Part shown: in pieces, positions 39,489 through 49,797 of the stretch
Layout: each line of letters begins with the position of its first letter
How positions within the stretch are numbered: position 1 is the first letter of the stretch
Source of the DNA: Gammaproteobacteria bacterium
GTDB lineage: Bacteria; Pseudomonadota; Gammaproteobacteria; JAABTG01
DNA length: 64,000 nucleotides
Reading direction: 5' to 3'
Assembly (NCBI GenBank): GCA_017999615.1
Contig: JAGNLM010000009.1
Span: 1-64,000 of the forward strand
Notes under the pieces: generated by a model
Seen by the model: only the letters and a program-made list of their open reading frames with translations
Databases searched by the model: none
What the model was told of the DNA's origin: nothing
Position numbers and translations under genes: made by a program

Positions 39489-40237
39489 CGTCCGCCGTAC
39501 CCGCCCGGACCGTAGGCCGGGGCGCCGGGCTGACCGTAAGGCGCGCCACCGACGCCGGGTCCACCGCCGTAGCCCGGGGCGCCGTAGCCCGGGGCACCGT
39601 AGGGCGCGGGACCGTAGCCAGCGGGCGCGGCGGGCTCTTCCTTGCCCCCGAACATGCTCCCCATGGGCCCCATCATCTTCTCCATCGGCTGCGTCATCTT
39701 CTGCATGGGCTGCGTCATCTTCTCCATCGGGCCCATCATCTTGTCCATCGGGCCCGTCTTCTTCTCCGGCGGCGCCCCGAACGGAGCCGCTCCCGGGGCT
39801 GCCCCGGGACCGGCCTCGCCGCCAGGCGCCGGCCCGCCGGGACCGGGGGCGCCGGGCTGACCGGGACCACCCCCGGGGGGCGGTGCGTCCTTCACGAAGG
39901 GGTCCAGCTCACGCAGCGGCACGTAGCGCCGCGGCGCCAGCGGTGCGGGGCCGCTCCCACCGTAGCCGGGCGCCTGCCCGTAACCGGCACCGGGCGGCGG
40001 GTAACCCGGGGGCGGTGCATACCCGCCGGGCTGACCGTAGGCCGGAGGCTGACCATAAGCCGGAGGCTGACCGTAGGCCGGGGGCTGACCATAAGCCGGG
40101 GGCTGACCGTAGGGTGCGGCCTGGCCGTAGCCCGCGGCGGGGTCCGGTTGGGGGTAGGGCTGTCCGCCCTGGGCCCACACGGGTACCGCCGCGAAGGTCA
40201 GGACAAAGAATCCAACGTGTTTCGCCTGCATGCGCAT
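39485..40237 (-). CDS. Secreted Pro/Gly/Tyr-rich protein with methionine-rich heptad repeats
   Basis: A 250-residue protein with signal peptide ([22 protein letters not shown]). Mature regions: five near-perfect YGQPPA hexapeptides at residues ~40-70; a short ordered-looking stretch ([19 protein letters not shown]); Gly/Pro/Ala-rich linker; then four Met-rich seven-residue units ([28 protein letters not shown]) at ~165-195; then YGAPGYG repeats. It is mostly disordered. Dense Met suggests metal (copper) binding or oxidant scavenging, but that is inference. It overlaps the transglycosylase-like gene by 4 bp, so they are likely co-transcribed and both in the envelope. Confidence 0.78.
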   Translation of the reverse strand: MRMQAKHVGFFVLTFAAVPVWAQGGQPYPQPDPAAGYGQAAPYGQPPAYGQPPAYGQPPAYGQPPAYGQPGGYAPPPGYPPPGAGYGQAPGYGGSGPAPLAPRRYVPLRELDPFVKDAPPPGGGPGQPGAPGPGGPAPGGEAGPGAAPGAAPFGAPPEKKTGPMDKMMGPMEKMTQPMQKMTQPMEKMMGPMGSMFGGKEEPAAPAGYGPAPYGAPGYGAPGYGGGPGVGGAPYGQPGAPAYGPGGYGGR

Positions 40238-40350
40238 CTCGATGCTCCTTGCCGTCGGGTGGATCGTCGCAGCGCGCCCGGCGCCGCTCCGACTACTCTC
40301 TATAGCCTAGCCCGGTCGCCCATGCACGCCGAAGGCAGGGGTCATCCCAT

Positions 40351-40366
40351 CTAAGGAATCCCTTAG
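40351..40366. promoter_or_regulatory. Perfect dyad CTAAGG-AATC-CCTTAG
   Basis: A 6-bp inverted repeat with a 4-base centre in the 216-bp divergent space between the Met-rich protein and the PilZ-like gene. The region is AT-richer than its surroundings (TATAGCC, TATAAGG elements). It could be an operator for either gene. Confidence 0.35.
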
Positions 40367-40453
40367 TTGCCATAGATAAACCGCCGATTTCAGGGATGCT
40401 CCAAGTCCCGTATAAGGATACGTGCGGGGGGCCCGATAAGGAGGACGAAACCC

Positions 40454-40738
40454 ATGATGGACGTACGCGCAACGACGCCGCCCGAGCGGGGACTGCACGG
40501 CGCGAGGACGAAGCTTCCTCTCGTGCACCTGCGCTATCAGGGTCACCCCATCGGCCTGTATGGGATCCGCGAGGCCGGCGAGCAGGTGATCGACCTGCGC
40601 CAGGGGCCCATCGCGTTTCCGGTCGGCACGGAACTCCTCATCGAGGACCTGATGGGCGTGTACGAGGGAGCGCGGCCGCGGATGTTCCAGGGGACCGTGA
40701 CGCACAGCGACGGTCTCGGGATGTCCATCGAGATCTGA
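40454..40738 (+). CDS. Small PilZ-like protein
   Basis: A 94-residue protein. The segment IREAGEQVIDLRQGPIAFPVGTELLIEDL (in parts: REAGEQVIDLRQG; PVGTELLIEDLMG) and the ending FQGTVTHSDGLGMSIEI follow the strand order of PilZ domains, but the RxxxR c-di-GMP motif is not clear. If PilZ, it is a divergent or non-binding member. The start ATGATG has AAGGAGGA ten bases upstream, an excellent ribosome site. It stands alone between a divergent and a convergent gene. Confidence 0.55.
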   Translation: MMDVRATTPPERGLHGARTKLPLVHLRYQGHPIGLYGIREAGEQVIDLRQGPIAFPVGTELLIEDLMGVYEGARPRMFQGTVTHSDGLGMSIEI

Positions 40739-40830
40739 ATCGCCTCTCCATCCCCGGCCGCGCACCCGCGCGCCCCGGGGTGCGCCCAGGCGACAGTGGG
40801 CACGTGCCTGGCGGCAGGTCCGAGAGCCCC

Positions 40831-41460
40831 CTAGGACACCGGCTCCTTCCCGCACGCGACGACCCACAGCTGCACCAGCTCGGCCACCGAGCGCGTGCCG
40901 GTCTTGCGCATGAGGTGGGAACGGTGCACGTCCACCGTCTTCTCGCTGATTCCGAGCGTGGAGGCGATCACCTTGCTCGGCTTGCCGGTGACCAACAACT
41001 CGAGCACCTCCCGCTCGCGCGTGGAGATCGAGTGCAGGAGCGCCTCGGCGTCCCAGCGCCGTTGCCCCCGGGCGAAGGTCTGGGCCTCGGCCTCGAGGCA
41101 GGCCTGGATCCGCTCGATCAGGAGCTGCGGGTTGAACGGCTTCTCGATGAAGTCGACCGCACCCGCCTTCATCGCGCGCACCGCCATGGGGACGTCGGCG
41201 TGCCCGGTGAGGACGATCACCAGGAGCTTCAGGCCCCGCTCGCGAAGGATCTCCTGCAGCTGCAGGCCGCTCATCCCGGGCATGCGCACGTCGAGCAGCA
41301 CGCAGCCGCGCGTGTCCTCGCCAACGACCTCGAGGAGCGCCTCGGCGGAGGGAAAGTCGGCGGCCGGGACTCCCACCTCCCCGAGCAGCGCCCGCAGCGA
41401 GCGGCGTACCGACGCGTCGTCGTCGACGATGAACACCCGCACCTCGTCCCCCGCGCTCAT
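40831..41460 (-). CDS. FixJ/NarL-type two-component response regulator
   Basis: A 209-residue regulator with a receiver domain (FIVDDDASVRRSLR; phospho-Asp in VLLDVRMPGMSG; LTGHADVPMAVRAMKAGAVDFIEKPF) and a C-terminal LuxR-type helix-turn-helix (STREREVLELLVTGKPSKVIA, LGISEKTVDVHRSHLMRK, split). It overlaps the histidine kinase stop/start by 4 bp and completes a permease-kinase-regulator operon. It probably activates the transporter or related catabolic genes. Confidence 0.93.
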   Translation of the reverse strand: MSAGDEVRVFIVDDDASVRRSLRALLGEVGVPAADFPSAEALLEVVGEDTRGCVLLDVRMPGMSGLQLQEILRERGLKLLVIVLTGHADVPMAVRAMKAGAVDFIEKPFNPQLLIERIQACLEAEAQTFARGQRRWDAEALLHSISTREREVLELLVTGKPSKVIASTLGISEKTVDVHRSHLMRKTGTRSVAELVQLWVVACGKEPVS

Positions 41461-43301
41461 GGCGCTGACCTCCGCAGGCTGAAAGAGAACACCGCGCCGC
41501 CCGAGGGGGCCGGCTCGTAGCGCAACTGCCCCCCGTGGGCCTCCACGATCGACCGCGTGATCGACAACCCCATGCCGAGGCCCTCGGGTTTCGTGGTCAC
41601 GAAGGAGTCGAAGAGCCGTCCCGTGAGCTCGGGGTCGACGCCCGGCCCCGTGTCGGCGACGGACACCGTCACCCGGTGGCCCTCGGGCGCAAGCGAGACG
41701 ACGACCCGGCGCCGCTCGGGAGGCTCGGCCGACACGGCCTCGATCGCGTTGCGCACGAGGTTCAGGAGCGCCTGGGCGATCAGGACCCGGTCGGCGAGCA
41801 CCCTCGGCAGGTCGGGGCGGGTCTCGACACTCAGCTTCACGCGCCTGCGGTCGGCATCGGGGCGCAGCACCCCCACCACCCCCGCGACGATCTCCGCGAG
41901 GTCCAGGGGGACGGGGGCCATCTTGCCCCAGCGTACGAATTCCCGCAGCCCGCCCACGATGGCGCTGACGCGCTGGGCCTCCTCCCCGATGGCGTCGACC
42001 CACTCGCGCAGGCGCGAGGGGTCCCCGGCGCCGGACTGCAGGCTGCGCTGCGCCGCCGCGCAGTAGGTGACGATGGCGGTCAGGGGCTGGTTGACCTGGT
42101 GGGCCATCTGGGTCGCCATCTCCCCGACGCTGGCGAGCCGGTTCACGTGGGCGAGCTCCAGCATCCGCTCCCGCTCCCGGCGCTGGGCATCGCGCAGCCG
42201 GACCCGCCCGCGCGCGGAACGGTAGGTGATCCAGAGCGTCCCGCCGAAGACCAGGGGGGCCGTGACCGCGTAGATCGCCAGCAGCGTCCCCGCGAGCCCG
42301 GCCATGCGCTCGGAGAGCGCCTTGTGGGGCAGCAGGGTCGCGAGGGTCCAGGAGTAGCGGTGGGGCGAGGCCATCGCGGGCGGGTCCGAGGCGGACACGT
42401 CCCCGGCGAGCGGGTAGACCCTGCGGAAGGTGAGGAGACCGTCCGCAGTGTCGACGGTGCCGGCCACCTCCGCGCGGATGCGCTCCCAGGCCTCGGGCTC
42501 CCGGGCCGCCAGGGTCCGGTCTGCACGCTCCGGGAACGCGAAGCCCCATTCGAGCGCCGGGTCGGGTCCCGCGAGCCAGTAGCCCTGCTCGTTCAGCAGC
42601 CACAGCTGGCTCGGCCCCCCCTGCGCGTACGCGCGCAGGCGAGTGAGCAGGCGCCGCCCGTGGTAACTCAGCGTCAGCACACCCCGGCGCTCCCCGTCCG
42701 GGCCGAACAGCGCGACGGAGGCCCGCAGGACGGGACCGAGGGGCATCTGCACGGCACCGCCCCGGAGGCTCAGGTCGAGGGGCGAGAGGTGGACCTCACC
42801 GCGCCCGAGGCGCATCGTCTCCTGGAAGTGCGCGCAGTCCCCTCTCGACTCGAGCACCGGTGCGGCAGCCAGGGCGGGCCGGCCGTCGTTCCCGTCGACC
42901 CGCACCACCTCCCGCCCGTCGGCACCGATGACCGCGGCCTGCTCGTAGCGCGGCTTCTGGCTGACGAACGTGAGGTACTCGGCGGCGAGCCTCTCCCGTG
43001 CCGCCGGGACATCCCCGCGCAGGAACTCCCGCATCTCGTTCTGCTCGTGCAGGAAGCGCAGGTCGGACAGCACGCTGGCCACCTCCTGCACAGCGGCCTG
43101 CTGGGCGAGCTCGAGGATCCGGTTCTCGCCGTCGAGCGCGTGCTGGCGCGCCCGCTCGGTCTCCAGGTGATAGTGCAGAAGGAATGGCAGGGCGACTAGG
43201 CCGCAGAGGGTGAGGCCGAGGGGCACGGCGAGGGAGAGCACGGCGCGCGAGCGGACCCGCCCGCCGGCGCCGGAACCGGGGTCGGCCGCGCGCCTACGCA
43301 C
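41457..43301 (-). CDS. Sensor histidine kinase with periplasmic Cache-like domain (DctB-like)
   Basis: A 614-residue membrane kinase. One transmembrane segment near 22-42, a ~270-residue periplasmic sensor of double-Cache type, a second segment near 330-355, then the kinase core: H-box ATQMAHQVNQPLTAIVTYC, N-box LNLVRNAIEA, G1 DTGPGVDPEL and G2 GLGMGLSI. This resembles DctB/FixL-group kinases that sense C4-dicarboxylates or similar ligands. Start GTG at 43301 overlaps the permease gene's end by 8 bp, and its own end overlaps the regulator. Confidence 0.92.
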   Translation of the reverse strand: MRRRAADPGSGAGGRVRSRAVLSLAVPLGLTLCGLVALPFLLHYHLETERARQHALDGENRILELAQQAAVQEVASVLSDLRFLHEQNEMREFLRGDVPAARERLAAEYLTFVSQKPRYEQAAVIGADGREVVRVDGNDGRPALAAAPVLESRGDCAHFQETMRLGRGEVHLSPLDLSLRGGAVQMPLGPVLRASVALFGPDGERRGVLTLSYHGRRLLTRLRAYAQGGPSQLWLLNEQGYWLAGPDPALEWGFAFPERADRTLAAREPEAWERIRAEVAGTVDTADGLLTFRRVYPLAGDVSASDPPAMASPHRYSWTLATLLPHKALSERMAGLAGTLLAIYAVTAPLVFGGTLWITYRSARGRVRLRDAQRRERERMLELAHVNRLASVGEMATQMAHQVNQPLTAIVTYCAAAQRSLQSGAGDPSRLREWVDAIGEEAQRVSAIVGGLREFVRWGKMAPVPLDLAEIVAGVVGVLRPDADRRRVKLSVETRPDLPRVLADRVLIAQALLNLVRNAIEAVSAEPPERRRVVVSLAPEGHRVTVSVADTGPGVDPELTGRLFDSFVTTKPEGLGMGLSITRSIVEAHGGQLRYEPAPSGGAVFSFSLRRSAP

Positions 43302-44529
43302 CGAGGAACACCCGGAAGATGGCCACCTGCAGCAGGGTGAGCGGGATACCCACGCGGGCGAATTCCGCGAAGCTCACGTGGGTCCCGCGCCGGTCGGCCG
43401 CCTCGACGATGATGACGTTGCTTGCCGCACCGAGGATGAGCAGATTGCCGGCGAGCGTGCTCCCCGCGGCGAGCGCGAGCAGCCCGGCCTCGGAGACCCC
43501 CGCGTGCTGCAGGAGGGGCAGGTACAGGGCGACCAGCGGGACGTTGGAGACGAGCTGGCTCAGGAGCACCCCCACGCCCAGGACGGCGCCCGTGCCGGTG
43601 AGGTCGAGGCCGAGGCGCCCGAGGGCGTCCTGGAAGAAACCGGTCTGCCAGACGCTCGCCGTCAGCACGAACATCGCGGCGAAGAACAGCAGCGTCGGCC
43701 AGTCCAGGCGCCGCAGGATCTCCCCGCGCCGCGGGCTCGCGGCGAGCACGGGCAGGGCCCCCGCGATAGCGATCCAGGACAGGCGCACCTCGAAGGGCGC
43801 ACCGGTCCAGACCAGGGCGACCTTCGCGACCACCATCAGAACCACGACCGCCAGCGAGAGGCGCGCCAGCCGGGCGAGGGCCGGGTCGCCGGGGCCGGCC
43901 TCGGCTTGCTCCAGCGCGCCGCCGTGGAATTCGCGCCGGTAGGCCACCCGCAGCACCGCGTAGGCCGCGAAGAGGCTCAGCACGGTGGGGACGAAGAGGT
44001 GGCGCAGGAAGGTGGCGAAGGGACTGGCCACACCCCCCCCGATGGCGATCAGGAGGTTCTGGGGGTTACCGATCGGGCTCATCACGCTGCCCGTGGTGAC
44101 GGCGAAGGACAGGGTCAGCAGCAGCACGCGGCCGTCGATCCGGTGCCTCCCGGCGAGCCGCAGCATGAGCGGCGTCCCCACGATCGCGAGGGTGTCGTTC
44201 ATCAACAGGGCGGATGCGAGGCCGGCGCCGAACAGCACCGCGAGCACCAGGGTGTCGGTGCTCCGGGTCCGGCCGAGGGTGTGACAGGCGAGGGTGTAGA
44301 GGTACCCGCTCGCCACCAGGGCCTCGCCCACCACGAACATCCCGAACAGGAACAGCATGACGTCCGGGTCGATGGACCGCAGCGCGTCCGCCGGGGAGAT
44401 GTCCCCGCTCAGGAGCACCGCGAGGGCACCGGCGCTCATGGCCTGCCAGATCCGGATGCGCAGGCGCCCCACCCGGCGGAAGGCGATGGCGGCGAAGACC
44501 GCAAGCAGCACCAGGACGGGAAGACTCAC
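43294..44529 (-). CDS. SLC13/ArsB-type (DASS-like) anion permease
   Basis: A 411-residue integral membrane protein with about 11 helices. GDISPADALRSIDPDVMLFLFGMFVVGEAL, in parts, is typical of the ion-transporter superfamily, and the duplicated hairpin signatures are SVMSPIGNPQNLLIAI and LAGNLLILGAASNVI. Substrates of this family include dicarboxylates, sulfate, arsenite and taurine, so the substrate here is open; linkage to a DctB-like kinase favours an organic or sulfur anion. Start GTG at 44529 (MSLPVLVLL region) rather than the longer upstream frame, which overlaps the EAL gene. Confidence 0.85.
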   Translation of the reverse strand: MSLPVLVLLAVFAAIAFRRVGRLRIRIWQAMSAGALAVLLSGDISPADALRSIDPDVMLFLFGMFVVGEALVASGYLYTLACHTLGRTRSTDTLVLAVLFGAGLASALLMNDTLAIVGTPLMLRLAGRHRIDGRVLLLTLSFAVTTGSVMSPIGNPQNLLIAIGGGVASPFATFLRHLFVPTVLSLFAAYAVLRVAYRREFHGGALEQAEAGPGDPALARLARLSLAVVVLMVVAKVALVWTGAPFEVRLSWIAIAGALPVLAASPRRGEILRRLDWPTLLFFAAMFVLTASVWQTGFFQDALGRLGLDLTGTGAVLGVGVLLSQLVSNVPLVALYLPLLQHAGVSEAGLLALAAGSTLAGNLLILGAASNVIIVEAADRRGTHVSFAEFARVGIPLTLLQVAIFRVFLGA

Positions 44530-44593
44530 GGGGCGCACCCCGGGCCGGGCGCAGGCGCGGTGGTCGTGGATCCCCTGGGTCCGGAAAGCCCCT

Positions 44594-46243
<1,650 letters not shown>

Positions 46244-46256
46244 GTGCGCAGCTCGG

Positions 46257-46346
46257 TCACGCCACCCCCGCCCCCGAGACCGCGTGGTCCACGGCGACGG
46301 CAGGCGCCTCGGCCGGCTGGTACTCGCGGGTCAGGTTTGCGGGCAT
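46257..46346 (-). CDS. Candidate 29-residue small protein or leader peptide
   Basis: A very short open frame upstream of the EAL gene, on the same strand, beginning MPANLTREYQPAEAP. Its ATG at 46346 has AGGAGGA eight bases upstream, one of the strongest ribosome sites in the window, and its codons are G/C-ending as in real genes here. It ends 13 bases before the TTG start of the EAL gene. It could be a small protein or a coupling leader. A closer ATG at 46351 would give only six codons. No homology is recognised, and chance is possible. Confidence 0.4.
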   Translation of the reverse strand: MPANLTREYQPAEAPAVAVDHAVSGAGVA

Positions 46347-46538
46347 CCCATGGATCCTCCTCCCCAAGGCTAGCGCGGGCGCCGCCCGGGAGGTAGGGGG
46401 GACCAGTGGCATGGGCCAGTGCCGGTGGGACGGGTGCGCTCCCCCCCGACGACGGGTCAGAATACCGCCTTCTCGCGCACCGGCCCCACCCCGCCGGGTC
46501 ACCCCGGGGGCCCGCCCGTTCAGGAGAGCAAGCCTACG

Positions 46539-47738
46539 ATGATCAAGCCCCACGGCTCCGACACGCTGAATCCCCTCTTCGTGTACGACCCGGCGCGCCA
46601 CCGGGAGCTGCTGCAGGAGGCCGAGCGCCTGCCGTCCCTGCTTCTGAATTCGGCCGCCGCCGCGAACGCCGTGATGCTGGGGGCGGGCTACTTCAACCCC
46701 CTCACCGGCTTCATGAGCGCGGCCGACGCGCTCTCCGTCGCCGAGCGCATGCGCACGACGGGCGGGCTCTTCTGGCCGGTGCCGGTGCTGAACCTGACCC
46801 GGGACCCGGCGAGCGTGAAGGGTGCGAGGCGCATCGCCCTGCGCGACCCGAACGTCGAGGGCCACCCCGTCCTCGCGGTCATGGACGTGGAGGCCGTGGA
46901 GGAGCTCGCGGACCCGGCGCTCGACTTCATCGTGGAGAAGGTGTTCCGCACGCTCGACCCCGCGCACGCGGGCGTGGCGACCTTCCGCTCGCTCGGCCGG
47001 TACTGCGTCTCGGGGCCGATCGAGGTGCTCGGCTTCAGCTACTTCCAGAGTGAATTCCCGGACACCTTCCGCACCGCGGTCGAGGTCCGCAACGAGATCG
47101 CCGAGCGCGGCTGGCGCCGCGTGATCGCCTTCCAGACCCGCAACCCCATGCACCTCGCGCACGAGGAGCTCTGCAAGATGGGCATGCAGGCGGTGGGGGC
47201 GGACGGCGTGGTGATCCACATGCTGCTCGGGCGCCTGAAGGCGGGCGACATCCCCGCGCCGGTGCGCGACGCCGCCATCCGCAAGATGGTGGAGCTCTAC
47301 TTCCCGCCGAACAGCGCGATGGTGACCGGCTACGGCTTCGACATGCTGTACGCGGGTCCGCGCGAGGCGGTGCTGCACGCGGTGTTCCGCCAGAACATGG
47401 GCGCCACGCACTTCATCGTGGGCCGCGACCACGCAGGCGTGGGCGACTACTACGGGGCCTTCGACGCCCAGAGGATCTTCGACGAGGAGGTGCCGAAGGG
47501 GGCGCTCGAGATCGAGATCTTCAAGGCGGACCACACCGCTTGGTCGAAGAAGCTGAACCGGGTGGTGATGATGCGCGACGCCCCCGACCACACGAAGGAG
47601 GACTTCGTGCTGCTCTCGGGGACGAAGGTGCGCGAGATGCTCTCCCGGGGCATCGCCCCGCCGCGGGAGTTCTCGCACCCCGAGGTAGCGCAGATCCTGA
47701 TGGACTACTATCGCAAGGAGGTCGCGGGCGAGGGGTGA
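46539..47738 (+). CDS. sat: Sulfate adenylyltransferase (ATP sulfurylase, homo-oligomeric)
   Basis: A 399-residue enzyme interconverting APS + PPi and ATP + sulfate. Motifs: FQTRNPMHLAHEEL (nucleotide and sulfate site, HxxH) and VGRDHAGVGDYYGAFDA, plus LSGTKVREMLSRG. This is the Sat type used in dissimilatory sulfur metabolism; in a sulfur oxidiser it works in reverse with APS reductase to make ATP, consuming PPi. Start ATG at 46539 after CAGGAGAG; the frame extends to 46419 without support. ubiX follows after 13 bp. Confidence 0.95.
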   Translation: MIKPHGSDTLNPLFVYDPARHRELLQEAERLPSLLLNSAAAANAVMLGAGYFNPLTGFMSAADALSVAERMRTTGGLFWPVPVLNLTRDPASVKGARRIALRDPNVEGHPVLAVMDVEAVEELADPALDFIVEKVFRTLDPAHAGVATFRSLGRYCVSGPIEVLGFSYFQSEFPDTFRTAVEVRNEIAERGWRRVIAFQTRNPMHLAHEELCKMGMQAVGADGVVIHMLLGRLKAGDIPAPVRDAAIRKMVELYFPPNSAMVTGYGFDMLYAGPREAVLHAVFRQNMGATHFIVGRDHAGVGDYYGAFDAQRIFDEEVPKGALEIEIFKADHTAWSKKLNRVVMMRDAPDHTKEDFVLLSGTKVREMLSRGIAPPREFSHPEVAQILMDYYRKEVAGEG

Positions 47739-47751
47739 CCGGGGAGGCGCA

Positions 47752-48348
47752 GTGGCGAGCAGACGACTGATTGTCGGGATCAGCGGCGCAACCGGGGTCC
47801 TCTACGGTGTGCGGCTGCTCGAGTGGCTGCGCCCCACCGGCGTGGAGACCCACCTGGTGGTGTCCCGGGCGGCGGACCTGACCCGGGCCCAGGAGACCGC
47901 CCTCGGGGCCCGGGAGCTCCGCGCCCTCGCCGACGTGTCCTACGAGGTGGACGACCTCGGCGCGGCCATCTCCAGCGGGTCCTTCCCCACCCTCGGGATG
48001 GTCGTGATCCCCTGCTCCGTGAAGAGCCTCGCCGAGATCGCCACGGGCGTCACCTCGACGCTCCTCACGCGGGCCGCCGACGTGGTGCTGAAGCAGCGCC
48101 GGCGGCTCGTGCTGGTCGTGCGCGAGACCCCGCTGCACGCCGGGCACCTGCGCAACATGCTGGCGGCGACCGAGGCGGGGGCCGTGGTGATGCCGCCGGT
48201 GCCGGCCTTCTACACCCTGCCGAAGACGGTGGACGACATCGTCGACGACACGGTAGGCCGGGTCCTCGACCTCTTTGACGTCGCCGTGGGCAGGGTCAAG
48301 CGCTGGGGCGAGGACATCGGCCACCCTGCCCGCCAGCCGGGCCCCTAG
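47752..48348 (+). CDS. ubiX: Flavin prenyltransferase UbiX
   Basis: A 198-residue enzyme making prenylated FMN for UbiD decarboxylase in ubiquinone synthesis. GISGATGVLYGVRLLEWL at the N-terminus, GSFPTLGMVVIPCSVKSLAEI, and RLVLVVRETPLHAGHLRNML are family signatures. Start GTG at 47752. It converges tail-to-tail with thrC: both TAG stops share the palindrome CTAG at 48345-48348. Confidence 0.94.
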   Translation: MASRRLIVGISGATGVLYGVRLLEWLRPTGVETHLVVSRAADLTRAQETALGARELRALADVSYEVDDLGAAISSGSFPTLGMVVIPCSVKSLAEIATGVTSTLLTRAADVVLKQRRRLVLVVRETPLHAGHLRNMLAATEAGAVVMPPVPAFYTLPKTVDDIVDDTVGRVLDLFDVAVGRVKRWGEDIGHPARQPGP

Positions 48349-49763
48349 GCAGGCCCCTCGGCGTGCTCCGCGATGAAGCGCTTCACGGCGGCGGTGTCCA
48401 CGTCGAGAACCTCGAAGCGCCGGGGGCGCGACTCGAGGTCCGCGTAGGCGGGCGGGCGCTCGGGGGCGCGCCCGAGGGCCTCGCGGATCGTGTCCTCGAA
48501 CTTGGCCGCGAGCGCGGTCTCCAGGCACACCATGGGCACGCCCGGCTCCCGGTGCTCGAGGGCGACCTTGATCCCGTCGGCGGTGTGGGTGTCCACCATG
48601 TAGCCGTGGCGCTCGTACACCGCACGGATGGTGCGCAGGCGGTCGGCGTGGGTGCTCGAGCCGGAGACGAAGCCGCTCGTGCGCACACGCTCGAAGTCCG
48701 GCGTGCCGGCGAGGTCGAAGTGGCCCTCGGCGCCGATCCGCCGCCACAGCTCGCGCACCCTCCCCGCGTCCCGCCCCACGACGTCGTAGACGTAACGCTC
48801 GAAGTTCGAGGCCCTGGAGATGTCCATCGACGGGCTCGAGGTCTGGTGCACCTCGGCGCCGCTGCGCGGGCGGTACAGGCCGGTGCGGAAGAACTCGTCC
48901 AGCACGTCGTTCTCGTTGGTGGCGAGCACCAGCCGGCGGATGGGCAGACCCATGCTGCGGGCGACGTGGCCCGCGCAGATGTTGCCGAAATTCCCGGAGG
49001 GAACGGCGAAGGAGACCTCCTCGTCGTTCGAGCGCGTGGCCGCGAAGTAGCCCCGGAAGTAGTACACCACCTGGGCCACCAGGCGCGCCCAGTTGATGGA
49101 ATTGACCGTGCCGATCCGGTAGCGGGCCTTGAAGTCCAGGTCCGCGGAGACCTGCTTCACGATGTCCTGGCAGTCGTCGAACACCCCGCGTACCGCAAGG
49201 TTGAACACGTTGGCGTCCGCGAGCGAGTACATCTGCGCCGTCTGGAACGCGCTCATCTTGCCGTAGGGCGAGAGCATGAAGATGCGCACGCCGCGCTTGC
49301 CGCGCACCGCGTACTCCGCGGCGGAGCCCGTGTCGCCGGAGGTGGCCCCGAGGATGTTCAGGGTCTCGCCGCGCCGCCCGAGCTCGTGCTCGAACAGGTT
49401 GCCGAGCAGCTGCATCGCGACGTCCTTGAACGCGAGGGTCGGCCCGTTCGAGAGCTGCAGCAGGTGCAGCCCGGGCTCGAAGGTGCGCAGCGGCGTGATG
49501 GCCTCCGAGCCGAAGGCCCGGGCGGTGTAGGTCCGCTCGACGATCCCCCGCAGGTCCCCGGCAGGGATGTCGTCGATGAAGCGCGAGAGCACCTCGAAGG
49601 CGAGCTCCCGGTACCCGAGGCCCCGCCACGCGGCGAGCGTGGCGCGGTCCACCGGCGGGTAGCCCTCGGGGACCGTGAGGCCGCCGTCGGGCGCGAGGCC
49701 CTCCAGGAGGATGTCGCAGAACGGCAGAGGCGGCATCCCGCCCCGGGTGGATACGTAGCGCAT
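48345..49763 (-). CDS. thrC: Threonine synthase
   Basis: A 472-residue PLP enzyme converting O-phosphohomoserine to threonine. N-terminus [32 protein letters not shown] lysine in [35 protein letters not shown] binds the phosphate. It is the long proteobacterial form. It lies 34 bases downstream of ilvA on the same strand, so threonine synthesis and threonine deamination genes are adjacent and probably co-transcribed. Confidence 0.95.
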   Translation of the reverse strand: MRYVSTRGGMPPLPFCDILLEGLAPDGGLTVPEGYPPVDRATLAAWRGLGYRELAFEVLSRFIDDIPAGDLRGIVERTYTARAFGSEAITPLRTFEPGLHLLQLSNGPTLAFKDVAMQLLGNLFEHELGRRGETLNILGATSGDTGSAAEYAVRGKRGVRIFMLSPYGKMSAFQTAQMYSLADANVFNLAVRGVFDDCQDIVKQVSADLDFKARYRIGTVNSINWARLVAQVVYYFRGYFAATRSNDEEVSFAVPSGNFGNICAGHVARSMGLPIRRLVLATNENDVLDEFFRTGLYRPRSGAEVHQTSSPSMDISRASNFERYVYDVVGRDAGRVRELWRRIGAEGHFDLAGTPDFERVRTSGFVSGSSTHADRLRTIRAVYERHGYMVDTHTADGIKVALEHREPGVPMVCLETALAAKFEDTIREALGRAPERPPAYADLESRPRRFEVLDVDTAAVKRFIAEHAEGPA

Positions 49764-49797
49764 GAAAGCCAGTATATCCCGGCCGGGCGGGGACTCC

